Shown: in pieces, positions 35,401 through 46,445 of the stretch
Numbering within the stretch: position 1 is the stretch's first letter
Layout: each line of letters starts with the position of its first letter
Source: Rhododendron vialii
Taxonomy: Eukaryota; Streptophyta; Magnoliopsida; Ericales; Ericaceae
NCBI RefSeq assembly: GCF_030253575.1
Contig: NC_080564.1
Location: forward strand, 25,754,001-25,818,000
DNA length: 64,000 nt
Direction of reading: 5' to 3'
The notes under the pieces: generated by a model
Told to the model about the DNA's origin: nothing
What the model saw: only the letters and a program-made list of their open reading frames with translations
The model's database searches: none
Translations under genes and position numbers: made by a program

Positions 35401-38400
35401 CAAGATCCGAGGATGAGATATTGTCGTCACCCCATTTGAAAGCCCTATTGTTTAGTGAGCTTAAGAATGCTACTAGAAACTTCCGCCCTGATGGTCTTCT
35501 TGGAGAAGGAGGGTTTGGATGTGTCTACAAAGGTTGGCTTGATGAGCAGGCTCTTACAGCGGCAAAGCCTGGATGTGGAATTGCAGTTGCTGTGAAGAAG
35601 CTTAAACCCCAAGGCTACCAGGGCCACAAGGAGTGGCTGGTGAGTTTCTCTCATAATCCACTTAACCCTGTTATATATTTTGCTTTACACACTTGCTCAT
35701 ATCTAGTTGGTTGCAGTCGGAAGTAGATCATCTTGGCCAGCTCCATCATCCGAATCTTGTAAAACTTATTGGCTACTGCTTGGAAGATGACAACCGGCTA
35801 CTGGTATATGAGTTCATGGCCAGAGGGAGTTTGGAGAATCATCTATTTAAAAGTTAGTCATTGTTGTTTTTTTTTTTGTTTTTTGTTTTTTTTTTAATAT
35901 TTTCATAGCTATTTCTTTAAAGAAAACTTTGATAGCCACCAGAGTAAATGCTCATAATCCAGTTTTCTGAGGCTAACTATAGGCTATATATACAGTTGCA
36001 AAGTAACTAATATCATGATCACTATTTCTGCGACTGTGCCTTAATTCAGGGAGTGCGCAACCTCTTCCATGGGAAACAAGGGTTAAGGTTGCCATAGATG
36101 CTGCTCGAGGGCTCTCTTTTCTTCACAACTCTGAATCACAAGTTATATATCGTGATCTTAAAGCTTCAAATATCCTGCTAGATTCAGTATGTGGAATGAA
36201 AAACAAATGCTCTCTTTTAGCCCCTATAGTCATTGCTCTTTGTATCTCTGCAGTCATTGTTGGGTTATGTTTCATTGAATGAGTGTTCCAGCTCTTATTA
36301 TGATTCTTTGCTTAATGCAGGAATTTAATGCTAAACTTTCGGACTTTGGATTGGCAAAAGCTGGCCCCACTGGGGATCAGACTCACGTATCTACTCAAGT
36401 CATGGGTACTCATGGTTATGCCGCCCCTGAGTACGTTGCTACAGGTTATTTCTTTGACTCTTAAACTATGTTATGTTTGGTAGGACTGTTATTGTTGCTA
36501 GGTGTTGGTGGTCAAATGGTTGTGAAAGATTAGATTTCTTTGTTCTTGTTTAACATTTGATATGCAGTTGAATATTTTTATGCATCACAGAATAGGAACT
36601 AGGACACTATTCTAAATCCCTAACACATAGACCCATACAATCAGACTCGGGCGTTTGGTGGACAGAAATTTGCAACGCGAGTTAATACTTTTGACAAACA
36701 TGATCGATGTTATTTGCAGAGGAAATTCTTAAGGTAGAAGGGCTTGAATGCCTGTTGAACAAAAATAAATATTTAGGACCATTACTAGTTACCTTTTATT
36801 ATCGTCATATGTATGTCCTTAATATGCATGCCCTTCCAAAAGGAAAGCTCGTCTTTTGCTATTTAGTTCCATTACCCCGTTGTTGTTGGCAAGTTCTGTT
36901 ACGTAGAGTCTTGTGGTTAAAAATGAGCTAGCCAGTCTGGTTAAAAGTTTAATCGAATTTCATGCAGAAATGATTGAATTGAGTAGTTACTTACCATCTA
37001 AAAAGAGAGAGAGAGAGAGTAGTTACTTACAATTATCTTTGCATATGACATAGTTGTTTTTTGTCTTGATTATAAGAGTTTGGATGCTCCCATATTTCTG
37101 TAGAGTTCCCAGCATTGTCTTGTCAAATAATTCACCATGAAACGAGAGTTCTTGTTCAAAACTATGTGGAAACACGAGATTAAAGTAACTGGTTCAAAAC
37201 TATCAAATTTTGGTCATTGAAATCTATATTCTAATTGATTTTTCTGTCCACTTCTTCAAGACTTCAAACAAAAGATGCCACCTGGAGTTGATTCGAAACA
37301 CCATGTGGTAAATAAATCCAGTAAGTTTATCCACGTCTCCAGTTTTACATACTCCTTGCCTGTGCAGTTGGGATCCCATTGCCTTGTTTCTTCTAGACAA
37401 AAGGAGATCCAAATCTTATTAGATATATTTCATCTGATATTGGCATTTACACTGTAAATCATTTTGTTGTCAGAGAAGATATTTTTTACATTAAGGAGGA
37501 GTTATGATTGCTGCACCATTCTTTGTTCTTGCAAGATTATACACTCTAGCGCTGGTATTTTGTAGCCATGGTAACCTATTTATTGTAATCAGATAAAGTA
37601 AAAAATTGTCTCTGTTGCAAAAAACCAAGGTTATTACGAGCTGAAAAGGCTGTGGAAAATTTACGTTGTAGGAATAACCTCTGTCAGCTCTAGAAACTTG
37701 CTTTGTACCATCGCAACCTCTATATGTGTGTGTGTGGATATATTGTGGTAGTCTGCTTATGCAAGTGCTTGAAAAATCTGTTAAATTACATAAGCATGTT
37801 ACGATATCATGAAATCTAAGCACTATCTATGTGACAATATTAATCACAATCAAGGTTATTCCAAAGGTCAAAATTGATTTATGCCATCTGGATTCTGGAC
37901 CATAAAATCAGGCATCATATCTGTGAGCATTTACTTGTAATAATGTACGGATGTAAAATAACTTAGCTCTAAGATCATCACAGCTCACCCATTATTCAGT
38001 CGTCATTGAACTCATTAACCATAGATTTTAGTGACTCTCCAATTTTATTTACCAGAATCCTGTTTGATTCCACATAATGTGCTATTATATAAACATCCAC
38101 TAAGCTCTTTTATATTCACAACTACACTTATCCAAATGGTTTTTCCTGCTGGCAGGTCGGTTGACAGCAAAGTGCGATGTATATAGCTTTGGGGTGGTGT
38201 TGCTAGAGTTGCTTAGCGGGCGTCGTGCTGTTGATAAAGAAAAGGTTGATGTTGAGCAGAAGTTAGTGGACTGGGCGAAATCCCACTTGGATGACAAACG
38301 AAAGATATTCCGGCTTATGGACACCAAGTTGGGGGGTCAGTATCCTCGAAAAGGAGCTTTAATACTTGCAACACTGGGGATGAGCTGTGTAAACCTTGAC

Positions 38401-38625
38401 TCCAGATCCCGGCCTCCAATGGATGAGGTTTTAAGAATTCTAGAGAAGATCCCATCTCTTAAATGTGTGTCCGTAGGTTCCCCTTGGGATAGACAAACGC
38501 TACCTAGTCCTGTTTCCAAATCACCAAGACAACTTGACCTTCCTTCACCGATTACCCCATACCCCCGTGAATCTCTGTTGCCATCCCCCATGATCCCCAC
38601 AGGAACTATGATTATCGGGAGGTAG
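26491..38625 (+). CDS. Receptor-like cytoplasmic kinase, RLCK-VII (PBL/APK1-like)
   Basis: Six coding exons join in frame to 418 residues: 26491-26554, 35314-35639, 35717-35852, 36050-36186, 36321-36444, 38156-38625. The start gives MGNCLGSP, an N-myristoylation and palmitoylation signal for the plasma membrane. Kinase motifs: GEGGFG (85-90), catalytic lysine in VAVKK (116), YRDLKASN with Asp211, DFG (229-231), and the activation segment [15 protein letters not shown] with APE at 256-258. All catalytic residues are present, so an active Ser/Thr kinase is expected. The tail is rich in Ser-Pro motifs. Length and exon pattern suit the RLCK-VII/PBL family, which relays signals from surface receptors in immunity and development. 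The first intron is 8,759 bp and filled with repeats. Expression of exon 1 from this start is inferred from phase and motif. Confidence 0.93.
27379..27445 (-). mobile_element. tRNA-derived SINE-like head
   Basis: On the minus strand a box A-like GGGTTAGCCGGGTTGGCC is followed about 30 bp on by a box B-like CGGTTCAACTCTCC. Such paired pol III boxes mark plant SINEs; the tail is unclear and no target duplication was found. A degenerate tRNA pseudogene is the alternative. Confidence 0.45.
30359..30926 (-). mobile_element. Decayed TRIM copies related to the 47200-47745 array
   Basis: LTR-like segments at 30359-30476 and 30796-30926 share ACGGTCTTGGGTA, CAACCCCAAAAGCTAGCT and the ending TTCACA with the inverted LTRs of the array at 47200-47745. 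The first is followed by a matching internal region (30477-30573) ending in the inverted PBS GCTCTGATACCA. After that comes a different LTR-like sequence (30574-30780, CCAAAAGCTTAAGC) before a second inverted PBS. So at least two TRIM families are pieced together here. Confidence 0.65.
34800..34875 (-). mobile_element. tRNA-derived SINE-like head
   Basis: Inverted box B-like GGGAGTTGAACA at 34805-34816 and inverted box A-like AAACTACTTGGCTAC at 34857-34871. Spacing fits a pol III internal promoter on the minus strand; tail and duplication not resolved. Confidence 0.4.
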
Positions 38626-40548
38626 ACTGTGAATCAGGTGCTAGAATCCTTTAGTTCTATGCAGCAAGTCTTTTTCTTAGTTTCTCAGGGTTAGAATACT
38701 TTTATCTTGCTTCGAACTTGAGTTGCATGGTCAAGTTGTTTGGTAACTTGTGGAAACGTCGAATCTGGCTGAGGAATGGAGGGCAATTGAAGTGTACATA
38801 TGTGAATTGCCTTTTCATATGTCGGTATCGAGGCAAGTCTTGGGGAATGTGGATATAGACTCTTTTAACTTTATAAGGCAATGAGCATCAGAAATGTCAC
38901 AGTTTCTTTCATCTGCTTTTCTTTCAGTACGAAATGGTTTCCTCACGGAAGCTTGTGACAGTGCGCTGTTATATGAGGTGCCTATGCTGTTTCAGAAGTG
39001 TATATTTCCCTACTAGCAGATATTAGTGTTAGTGCAAACCTGTGCCATCATTATGGTACAATAGTTTGATGGCAACCCAGCAAGCCTTGAGGTTTTAGAT
39101 TCGAGAAACCTCTAAGGTGTTATCAAGGGAATAGACGGTGAAATTGATCTCTCAGAAATAAGTTGAAATGCGCATAAACTAGTCCGTATATCCGGGTGCT
39201 GTTAATAGACGGTAAAATTGGTCTCTTAGGAATTATTTTAAGGATGAATATATGGACCCGGTAATTGACAAAGGCCTGTCAAGGATGAGTGGAGGGCAAT
39301 TGACTTCAAGTGTTAATGGACGGTAACTTGTGGAAACGCCGAAAATGAAATTTACTTTCTGTTTGTTTAATTGTAGAGGGAACTTATTAAAGAAATTTGT
39401 TATTGAGATATTTGCAAAAGCTTGGGTTTTTATGAGATAAGCCTGAAGAAAAACTAATCAAAAATCAAAATTACAGTCCTGGTTCTTACTGAATTTCTTG
39501 TGAACTACTATCGACTCCACATTTGGAAGGTTAGGTGCAAATTAAAGGAGGAAAAGGAAGGGTTTCATTAAGCAAATAGTAACTGCAAATCAACCAAATG
39601 TAGCAGACAACCGCGGTGTGTAACAGATTTTTGTGCTGGGATTACGATCCCATTGAGGGGGTGTTCCAACTTCAAAAAAAGAAGGTTTTGGAAAAAGGAA
39701 GGTAATTTCAAGCCCAAAAATTATATGTTTATACAAATAATTTTTCTACCAATATGAATCTTGTTTGATAGATTTCATTGAGATCTTTTATACGGTGCAA
39801 GAAAAATCAAAAAATTATTTTCATTTTCATTATATTTGAGTTTGAAAATTGAAGAAAAAAAACTTTTTAAAAATGAAGGTTAGTTGGAACACCACCTGAG
39901 TCCTATTTTGTTCACATCGTGATAGTTCATTGGTGCATAAAGAATGGTATCTACCAAAAAGGCTGCGACGGAGGGGATTTCCCTTAAATTTGTTTTGAGC
40001 CAAGCTTAGAACAAAAGAAATGAGTTTAGGTTAACTTTATCTTGTTTTCATAACGAAATGATTTTAAAAAAATTAGAATAAATTTTATGCATCGACCTGA
40101 ACACGAATATCGGGCTTTAGTCTCGCAAAACAAAAAATCAGTACCTCACTACATGACTTAAAGTACAACACCATTGACTTCTAAATGGAGTGCATGAAGT
40201 ACTAATTGTTCCGTACAGGATTATTAAATGAAACTTGAATTTTTTTGCTCTATTTGAAGTTACAAAATATACAAGATAAATTAGTATTTCATTGAGAAAA
40301 TTTTACAATTAAGAATAGAAATCCAAATTCACCACTATTTATGATCTAAATATATTTGATATCCTTATAAGTAGCTAACTGAGAATTTAAAATTTCCCAA
40401 GGAAAACTATATGGGACCTCAACCGAGTAGAGAAAAAAAATTCCTTCTTCTTCTTGTTTTTTTTTAGGTTTCTAGATGGATTTATAAATTTTAGTGACCT
40501 TTTCCTTTTCTAGAGAATGGAAAGGGTGAGAAAAAGAAAATTATTTAG
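38626..40548. other. Intergenic region after the kinase gene
   Basis: Begins with the kinase 3' untranslated region. It holds a MITE-like element at 39657-39896 and otherwise AT-rich sequence without a supported gene. Confidence 0.5.
39657..39896. mobile_element. MITE-like element with GGGTGTTCCAAC ends
   Basis: Left end GGGGTGTTCCAACTTC and inverted right end GGTGGTGTTCCAAC, followed inward by poly-A/T-rich arms (AAAAAAAGAAGG and AACTTTTTAAAAATGAAGG). The target duplication is not clear. Confidence 0.5.
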
Positions 40549-41392
40549 GGGGGTGTTTGGCAACTCCATTTTCCCATTTTTGCATTTCCATTCTCTCATT
40601 TTGGGTGTTTGGCACCCCATTATGAAAACTCATTCTGGGAGAATGGATTCATGGATTTTCATTTTAGAAGCAAAAATCCAAAATCCGGAGCTTTTCATAT
40701 TTTTGCCTTTTCCCATTTTCTGGTCAATTACCAAAATACCCACTTCTCCTTCCTTTATTTATCAGTTTTGCCCCCCTCCTCTTATCCACTTGTTTCCTCT
40801 CCTGTTCACACCAGACGGCAAATCCACTTATTTCCCATTTTCTTTTCTTTTTTTTGCTTCAGTTCGTATGTACTGGGCGTGGTGTGTGTGTGTGTTTTTG
40901 CTTTAGTTGGTACTTTAATTTGTTTGCTAATATTAAGGGTTTATGTTTGTTTTATTGTTCTTTATATTATGAGATATGTGTTTGGCGTTAAATTAAAGTG
41001 GTGGAATTTCTTATTTCAAATATTACTTGTAACATGGTCTTATTATTTAAATTCTAAAATACCAAATAAAAAATATCGAATGTCTTCCTTACACCTCACA
41101 TATGAAAATTAAAAAATGGAAAATATTAAATATTATAAAAAAATATTTTAACACAATAATGACGGCCAAAGGCAAAAAGAAAACAAAATTTGTACACCTT
41201 TTAAAACAATAATAAAGGCCAAGGGCAACTTGGTAAAAAATCAATCCATAATTCATTTACATTATTCATCTACCAAACACTATTACTGTTCCAAAATACA
41301 TTATGCACATATCTTCCAAACACTCTTTCATTCTCCAAAACACATTCTGACCATAATCCAAAAAACTAAAAAGTAAGCTCCCAAACACCCCC
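40549..41392. mobile_element. hAT-like non-autonomous element, GGGGGTGTTTGG ends
   Basis: Left end GGGGGTGTTTGGCAACTCC and inverted right end GGGGGTGTTTGGGAGCTT, with CATTCTC/GAGAATG words repeated in both arms. About 844 bp. Flanking 8-mers do not match, so the duplication is lost or the ends are slightly different. ORFs inside are not recognisable. Confidence 0.65.
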
Positions 41393-41681
41393 TTGGTGCC
41401 TCAAGTGAACCGTTACGTGGTGTCTCAGGTTCTTTTTCAATAAACCATGCATTGATGTAAGACCCAAAACTAAGTGTATGAGTTTCACATCAATGTATAA
41501 TAGAAGAGGGTCCTGGACATCACGTGGTGATATCAAGAGCGTTGAATAATACCTAAGAGAAGGAGCGTGGAAATTTGATTTTCTTCAAAGAGAAGAAAAC
41601 ATATAACTATTCTACACTCAGATTGTTGAATTCATATTGAAATAGACTGGACTTATAGCTTTCTTCGTAGGATTTCGGGTT

Positions 41682-41866
41682 GGTTTTGTGCAGTGAGCTA
41701 CGCACCTCCGAGTCGTTAGATCGTGCATTCGACGGCTCAGATTTCATTTTGGCAACCAACGATCGAGAGCTGTTTATTGCCGAGATGAGATTTAAGCTAT
41801 CGGATGCATGATCCAACGGCTCGGAGGTGCGCAGTACGGTGATGCGCATACCACTGCACAACACCA
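41682..41866. mobile_element. Foldback MITE
   Basis: Arms GGTTTTGTGCAGTG...CGCACCTCCGAGTCGTTAGA and, inverted, GGTGTTGTGCAGTG...GCGCACCTCCGAGCCGTTGG pair across about 185 bp. An insertion of about 20 bp unbalances the right arm. No convincing target duplication. Confidence 0.65.
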
Positions 41867-41920
41867 TCTCCCAAATTTTCTTCATAGTAAATGTTGCAAT
41901 ATTTGAAAATACAACACACG

Positions 41921-42271
41921 GGCCTTCCTATAAGGGCGTTCGCACTGTGTTAAAGTGCAGACATCTCCTTTCCTGATCGAATTTCGATAATCCAAGCCGT
42001 TCAATGTGTTCAGAACGTGATTTTTAGAGTATTGAAGGAAATCGGGAAAAAAAATTACTGGAAAGAGCTCCATCCAAGTAGTTTTTTGAACCGTTTAATG
42101 AAAACTACTCGAATGAAGCCCTTACCAGTCTTTTTTTTTTTTGTTGATTTTTCTCAAGAACCCTTAAAATCACGTATTGATCACATTGAGCGGCTCAAAT
42201 CATCGAAATTCGATCGAAAATGAGGAGGTCCGCATTTTGTTGAATGCGAACGCACTTATCGAAAGGGAACC
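41921..42271. mobile_element. Long-arm MITE, possibly Mutator-type
   Basis: Arms of about 100 bp pair: CTATAAGGGCGTTCGCACTG with CGATAAGTGCGTTCGCATTC, then CGAATTTCGATAATCCAAGC with CGAATTTCGATGATTTGAGC. Flanks TACAACACA and TACAACAAC may be a decayed 9-bp duplication. Confidence 0.68.
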
Positions 42272-42498
42272 GTACAACAACATATGCAAGATTTGGAGTC
42301 CTTTAACTCTACGGCTATATTTTCTTTGAAAAAGAGTAATGATACCTTTAACATAACACTATTAAACAAGCCGGTGATGATCTCACTTTCGAGAGAGTGT
42401 GAAGCTGGATAGACCTTCTTTTTTTTTTTTTTTTATGTCAGAAAGCCCCAAAACTTGCTATCTTTATGGAGTAGCAGACAATTACACTTTTCTTTTTC

Positions 42499-42643
42499 GG
42501 TCTTGCTATTGTCAGCCCACTGGGTTAACGATAAACACATTAAAAGACAAAAAAAAACGTATTTCTGTGCATTTTTTATATCCTTTACTACACATTTACA
42601 CGCTTACTATCGTCAGCCCATTGGGCTGATTTCAGAATTTTCC
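42499..42643. repeat. Dispersed repeat, copy 2 (first at 25463-25609)
   Basis: Starts GGTCTTGCTATTGTCAGCCC and ends ATTGGGCTGATTTCAGAATT. Same orientation as copy 1. Confidence 0.7.
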
Positions 42644-43390
42644 TTTTCTTTTTCTAAAGAGACGTAAAGGATTAAATGAATAAAAATCATTAATATTCTA
42701 TCCTCTTCCCCATTTATGTAAACTGGCGGTCGGGGACTCGCAATGAGATATTTTAAATGATAAAAAAAAATAAAAAATTATTTTCATAAATATATTATTT
42801 TTAAGTTTAAAAATTATAAACAAGTAATTATTTTTAAAAAACCCTTAGTATTGATTGGTTATTGCACTCCCATCTTCTAATTTGCTTGCATCTTTTTGGG
42901 CTTCTTAGAGTTCAAATATCTTCTCATGAGCAAGGGCCACATAAAATAGTGTCATGCCATTAATTTATTCCAATACATAACAGGTTTGTGTCTCCTTTTT
43001 TGTAAGCTCCATCACAAAAGTGATTTTCAACATTGTTCTAATCAAAATCCAAGTTTTATATCCAATTTTATTATAAGTGATTAACCTTAGTATGAAATAG
43101 TAAAATTACTAAAACTCAACTACTCATCGATCCCTAAAAAAAATACCCACTCCCGCTCCCCAAATATTTTCACTTGCACTTCTACTCAGTAAGTCTATTA
43201 TTTTTAAGTTTAAAAATTATAAATAAATATTTATTTTTTAACAACCTTTAGGAAGACAACCTTAATTCTACCGACAAGTAAAGATGATGGTCAAACGAAC
43301 CGGCGTCGTCCTCTGTGAGAACCAATTAGAATTTGTTTATTTATTTTTTGATCTTAACCAATTAGTAAGAAAGCAGTAAAAGTCTATGGA
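42644..43390. other. Intergenic, AT-rich
   Basis: The word ATTATTTTTAAGTTTAAAAA followed by TTATAAA occurs at about 42785 and again at 43199. No gene seen. Confidence 0.5.
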
Positions 43391-43714
43391 TACAGATTTT
43401 GTGCATGGGGCCCACTAAGGGTTTGGCACAAATGATTCAAGCCGTTCACTTAATGTAAAATATTTTTTCAAGCGCTCTCGCAAAAATTCAGCTCAATCCG
43501 ATACTTATAGATGTTCGATCCAATCATCTAACTTTTTCATATCCTGAAATCTAAATGAAAAATTAGATAATTTGATTGAACACCTATAAATACTAAATTG
43601 AGCTGAATTTATGAGAGAGCCCTTGAAAAAATATTTTACATTTAATGATCGGCTCGAATCATTTTTGTGAGACTCATAGAGTGCTCCAAAAAAGATCTGT
43701 GCACAAAATCTGTA
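43391..43714. mobile_element. Foldback MITE upstream of VPS29
   Basis: Arms TACAGATTTTGTGCA and inverted TACAGATTTTGTGCAC; further in, AAAATATTTTTTCAAG pairs with CTTGAAAAAATATTTT. The whole 324 bp is a near palindrome centred at about 43550. It lies about 80 bp before the likely VPS29 leader, so it could influence that promoter. Confidence 0.78.
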
Positions 43715-44251
43715 CCAATTTGCTATACCCATTACTGGTAAGAAAAGAACAAATACCTCCTCTTCTCAACGCGAGGAACAATAAGTGAAGCGTCAACGAT
43801 CAGAGCAGAAAGGAGCTCCATCATAAGCCGATGCCCAGTGCCGTCAAATTTCAGGTTCGCTCTTAAGTATATCTCTTCCCTACTACAAATTACTTGTTAT
43901 TGACATTCACATCCGTGGCATCCATACAATCTCTGTTCTAATTTTTGCCTTGTGTAGCTCTCTTTTCCTACATTAATCAATAACTTCGTACACTCCATGT
44001 TTAGGCCATTCAGTAGATTTTTTTGCTACCCATTGACTAATTTTATGATTGATCAAACCAATTTGTCTTTTTGGGACGTGGGTCGATCCTGTTTATTTGA
44101 GACTTGGGCTATATAGTTGTATCACTGTGTCATTTCATGGTCCTATTTGCCAAGTTGTAGGGTTTTAGGTCTGTTGGGCATTGCCTATATAAAAGAATGA
44201 AAATTGTGCTGGGTCATGCAGATTTTTGGGTAACTAGTTAAAACTTTTGGG

Positions 44252-46395
44252 ATGGTGTTGGTGCTGGCCTTGGGGGATCTTCACATACCCCACAGGGCAC
44301 CTGATCTGCCTCCTAAGTTCAAGTCAATGCTTGTTCCAGGGAAGATCCAACACATCATTTGTACTGGGAATCTATGTATCAAGGTGAACACTGCTTCTGC
44401 TTAATGGGTTTTTTGTCTTTTACTTTTTGTGTAGGTTCAGTTGAATTACTTGTTTTGGTTTGTCTGGTTTTTACTGACCTTTCCTTCTTCGGTTCTTTGT
44501 TACTTACTGGGTATCTTTGTAGATGGCCGGGTAATAGCGTCCCTCGTGCATCGCTAATTGCAAGTGGATAGTTGATTTTTAGTCACTAAACCATTTTAAA
44601 GTGTTCAAAGTCATTTTATTGTACTACTAGTTTATGCTCTCAATCTCTAAGTCTGGCAACTAACGTTTGTTTTGAAACGCTTGTCCGAATTCAACGACTT
44701 AACTTGGTCAGAGCATCCACACCAATGAATGCCATTTTTTCGTTGCCATTCTCATTTTTAGCCAATGAATAGTGTCATTTTGCCAAAAAATGGAAAGGGT
44801 GCTACACCTATGCATGCCATTTTGCCTTTGCCATTCTCATTTCACACTCTCTCTCAATCAAAAATGGTAACTTTGCCATATATTTTGCCAAATTTGAAAA
44901 AATGTTGAGTTTGAGGGCGTGGGGTGCTATTTGTCGTTTCTTTTGCCATTTTTGAGAAATGGCAACAAATTTTGCCAAATTTAGTAACCAATGTGGTTGC
45001 TCTTACCTAGGAAACTCCCAATCCTAGAAATGGCGATATTGATTGTGAGGTCAGTGGCTTTGACCAAAGGCTTCATTGCGGGCTTTTATCAAAAAATAAT
45101 TGCATTTTTTCTTGGTATATGATCAGTACCGTATCACTCAAATCAATAATTATAAAAAAAAAAAAAAAAAGGTAAGATAAAAAACACTAGAATATATGAT
45201 GGAGTGAATAAAAATGTTCAAATTCAAGTGAAATACTACCCCCCACGGCCCCACCTATTTTTTTTATCTCGCTCCATTTGGCCGATATCAAGCTAATAAT
45301 CAGCAATTAGTACTTTCTACATTCCCCTTTACTCCATTTAAAAGTCCCTAAACAAGTATATGAATGAGATGAGGGTGTTGTGGTAAATCTTTTAAAATCG
45401 ACGCGTTGCTTAAATGTTGTGCATGTTCAATCCTTCCATTCAATGTCTAAGGTAGTAATAGAAAAGTGAGGGCTAGGATAAACATACTTTGATAAACATA
45501 CCAATCAAAAGAAACGAAAACAAAGAGAAAGAAGGGAAGGTTTTTTTTTTTAAGATATATAGAAGAGAGGTTCATAGAAATGCATGTTCGAGTAAGAAAT
45601 ACTAGACTTGATTATTTAATTTCACAAGAGGCCTCTAACTATGCCATCAAGTGTGAAATCGATTTAACCCATTTACTGTGGCGGAGAGAACTGGGGACAG
45701 TACTACAGCACTTACATATTTCTTTTGAAGGTAGCTCTCAGATTCTAATATCCACTGGATTAATGTGGGTTTTTTTTTTTTTTTTTTTGTAGATTTAGTA
45801 ACATATCTTAACTTGATTATCGGTGACTATGGGATACTTAATAGGCTTGATTGTGGGATATTTATGTCACCTCTAAATGCATATAACTATTGTTGCATAT
45901 GTATTGTATATTTAAGCATTACTACTATATAGAAAAAGAGAGGAATTTTGATTATTTATGAAAATGGTGGTAGTTGAGTTCTATCTTTCCTGTCCTGATT
46001 GGAGTTGAAACTCAAACAAAATCTGGTTGAGTAGCACAGGACATTATGATCCTCCAGTCTTGATGATTCTGACAACTTTGCTTGATTCTATCTCGCGATC
46101 GGGAAACAGGTGGTAATTCCGATTTGGTTTAAATCTGATTTTACATTTGGTTTTATTACCTAGGGATGGGATTATGTAAGGACTACCTGTACTGCTTTCT
46201 ATACTCCTTACCCTGTTATCCAATGGTTTTGATTCTGATAGAATTTTGGAGTGTATAGGATTTCTATCTTGGTTTAGCTAGATTCATATGTCTTTCTGTA
46301 CTTGAAATCCTCAGATTTCTCGTCTAATGGTCTTTTTGTTCTTTATCTTGGCCTTGCAATAACAAAGGGCAAGATGGCAAAACGAAGGGTTGAAA

Positions 46396-46445
<50 letters not shown>

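Noticed and set aside
40517..41112. Two overlapping ORFs of 129 and 167 codons
   Set aside because: Phe-rich translations of an AT-rich hAT-like element; no start context or motif.
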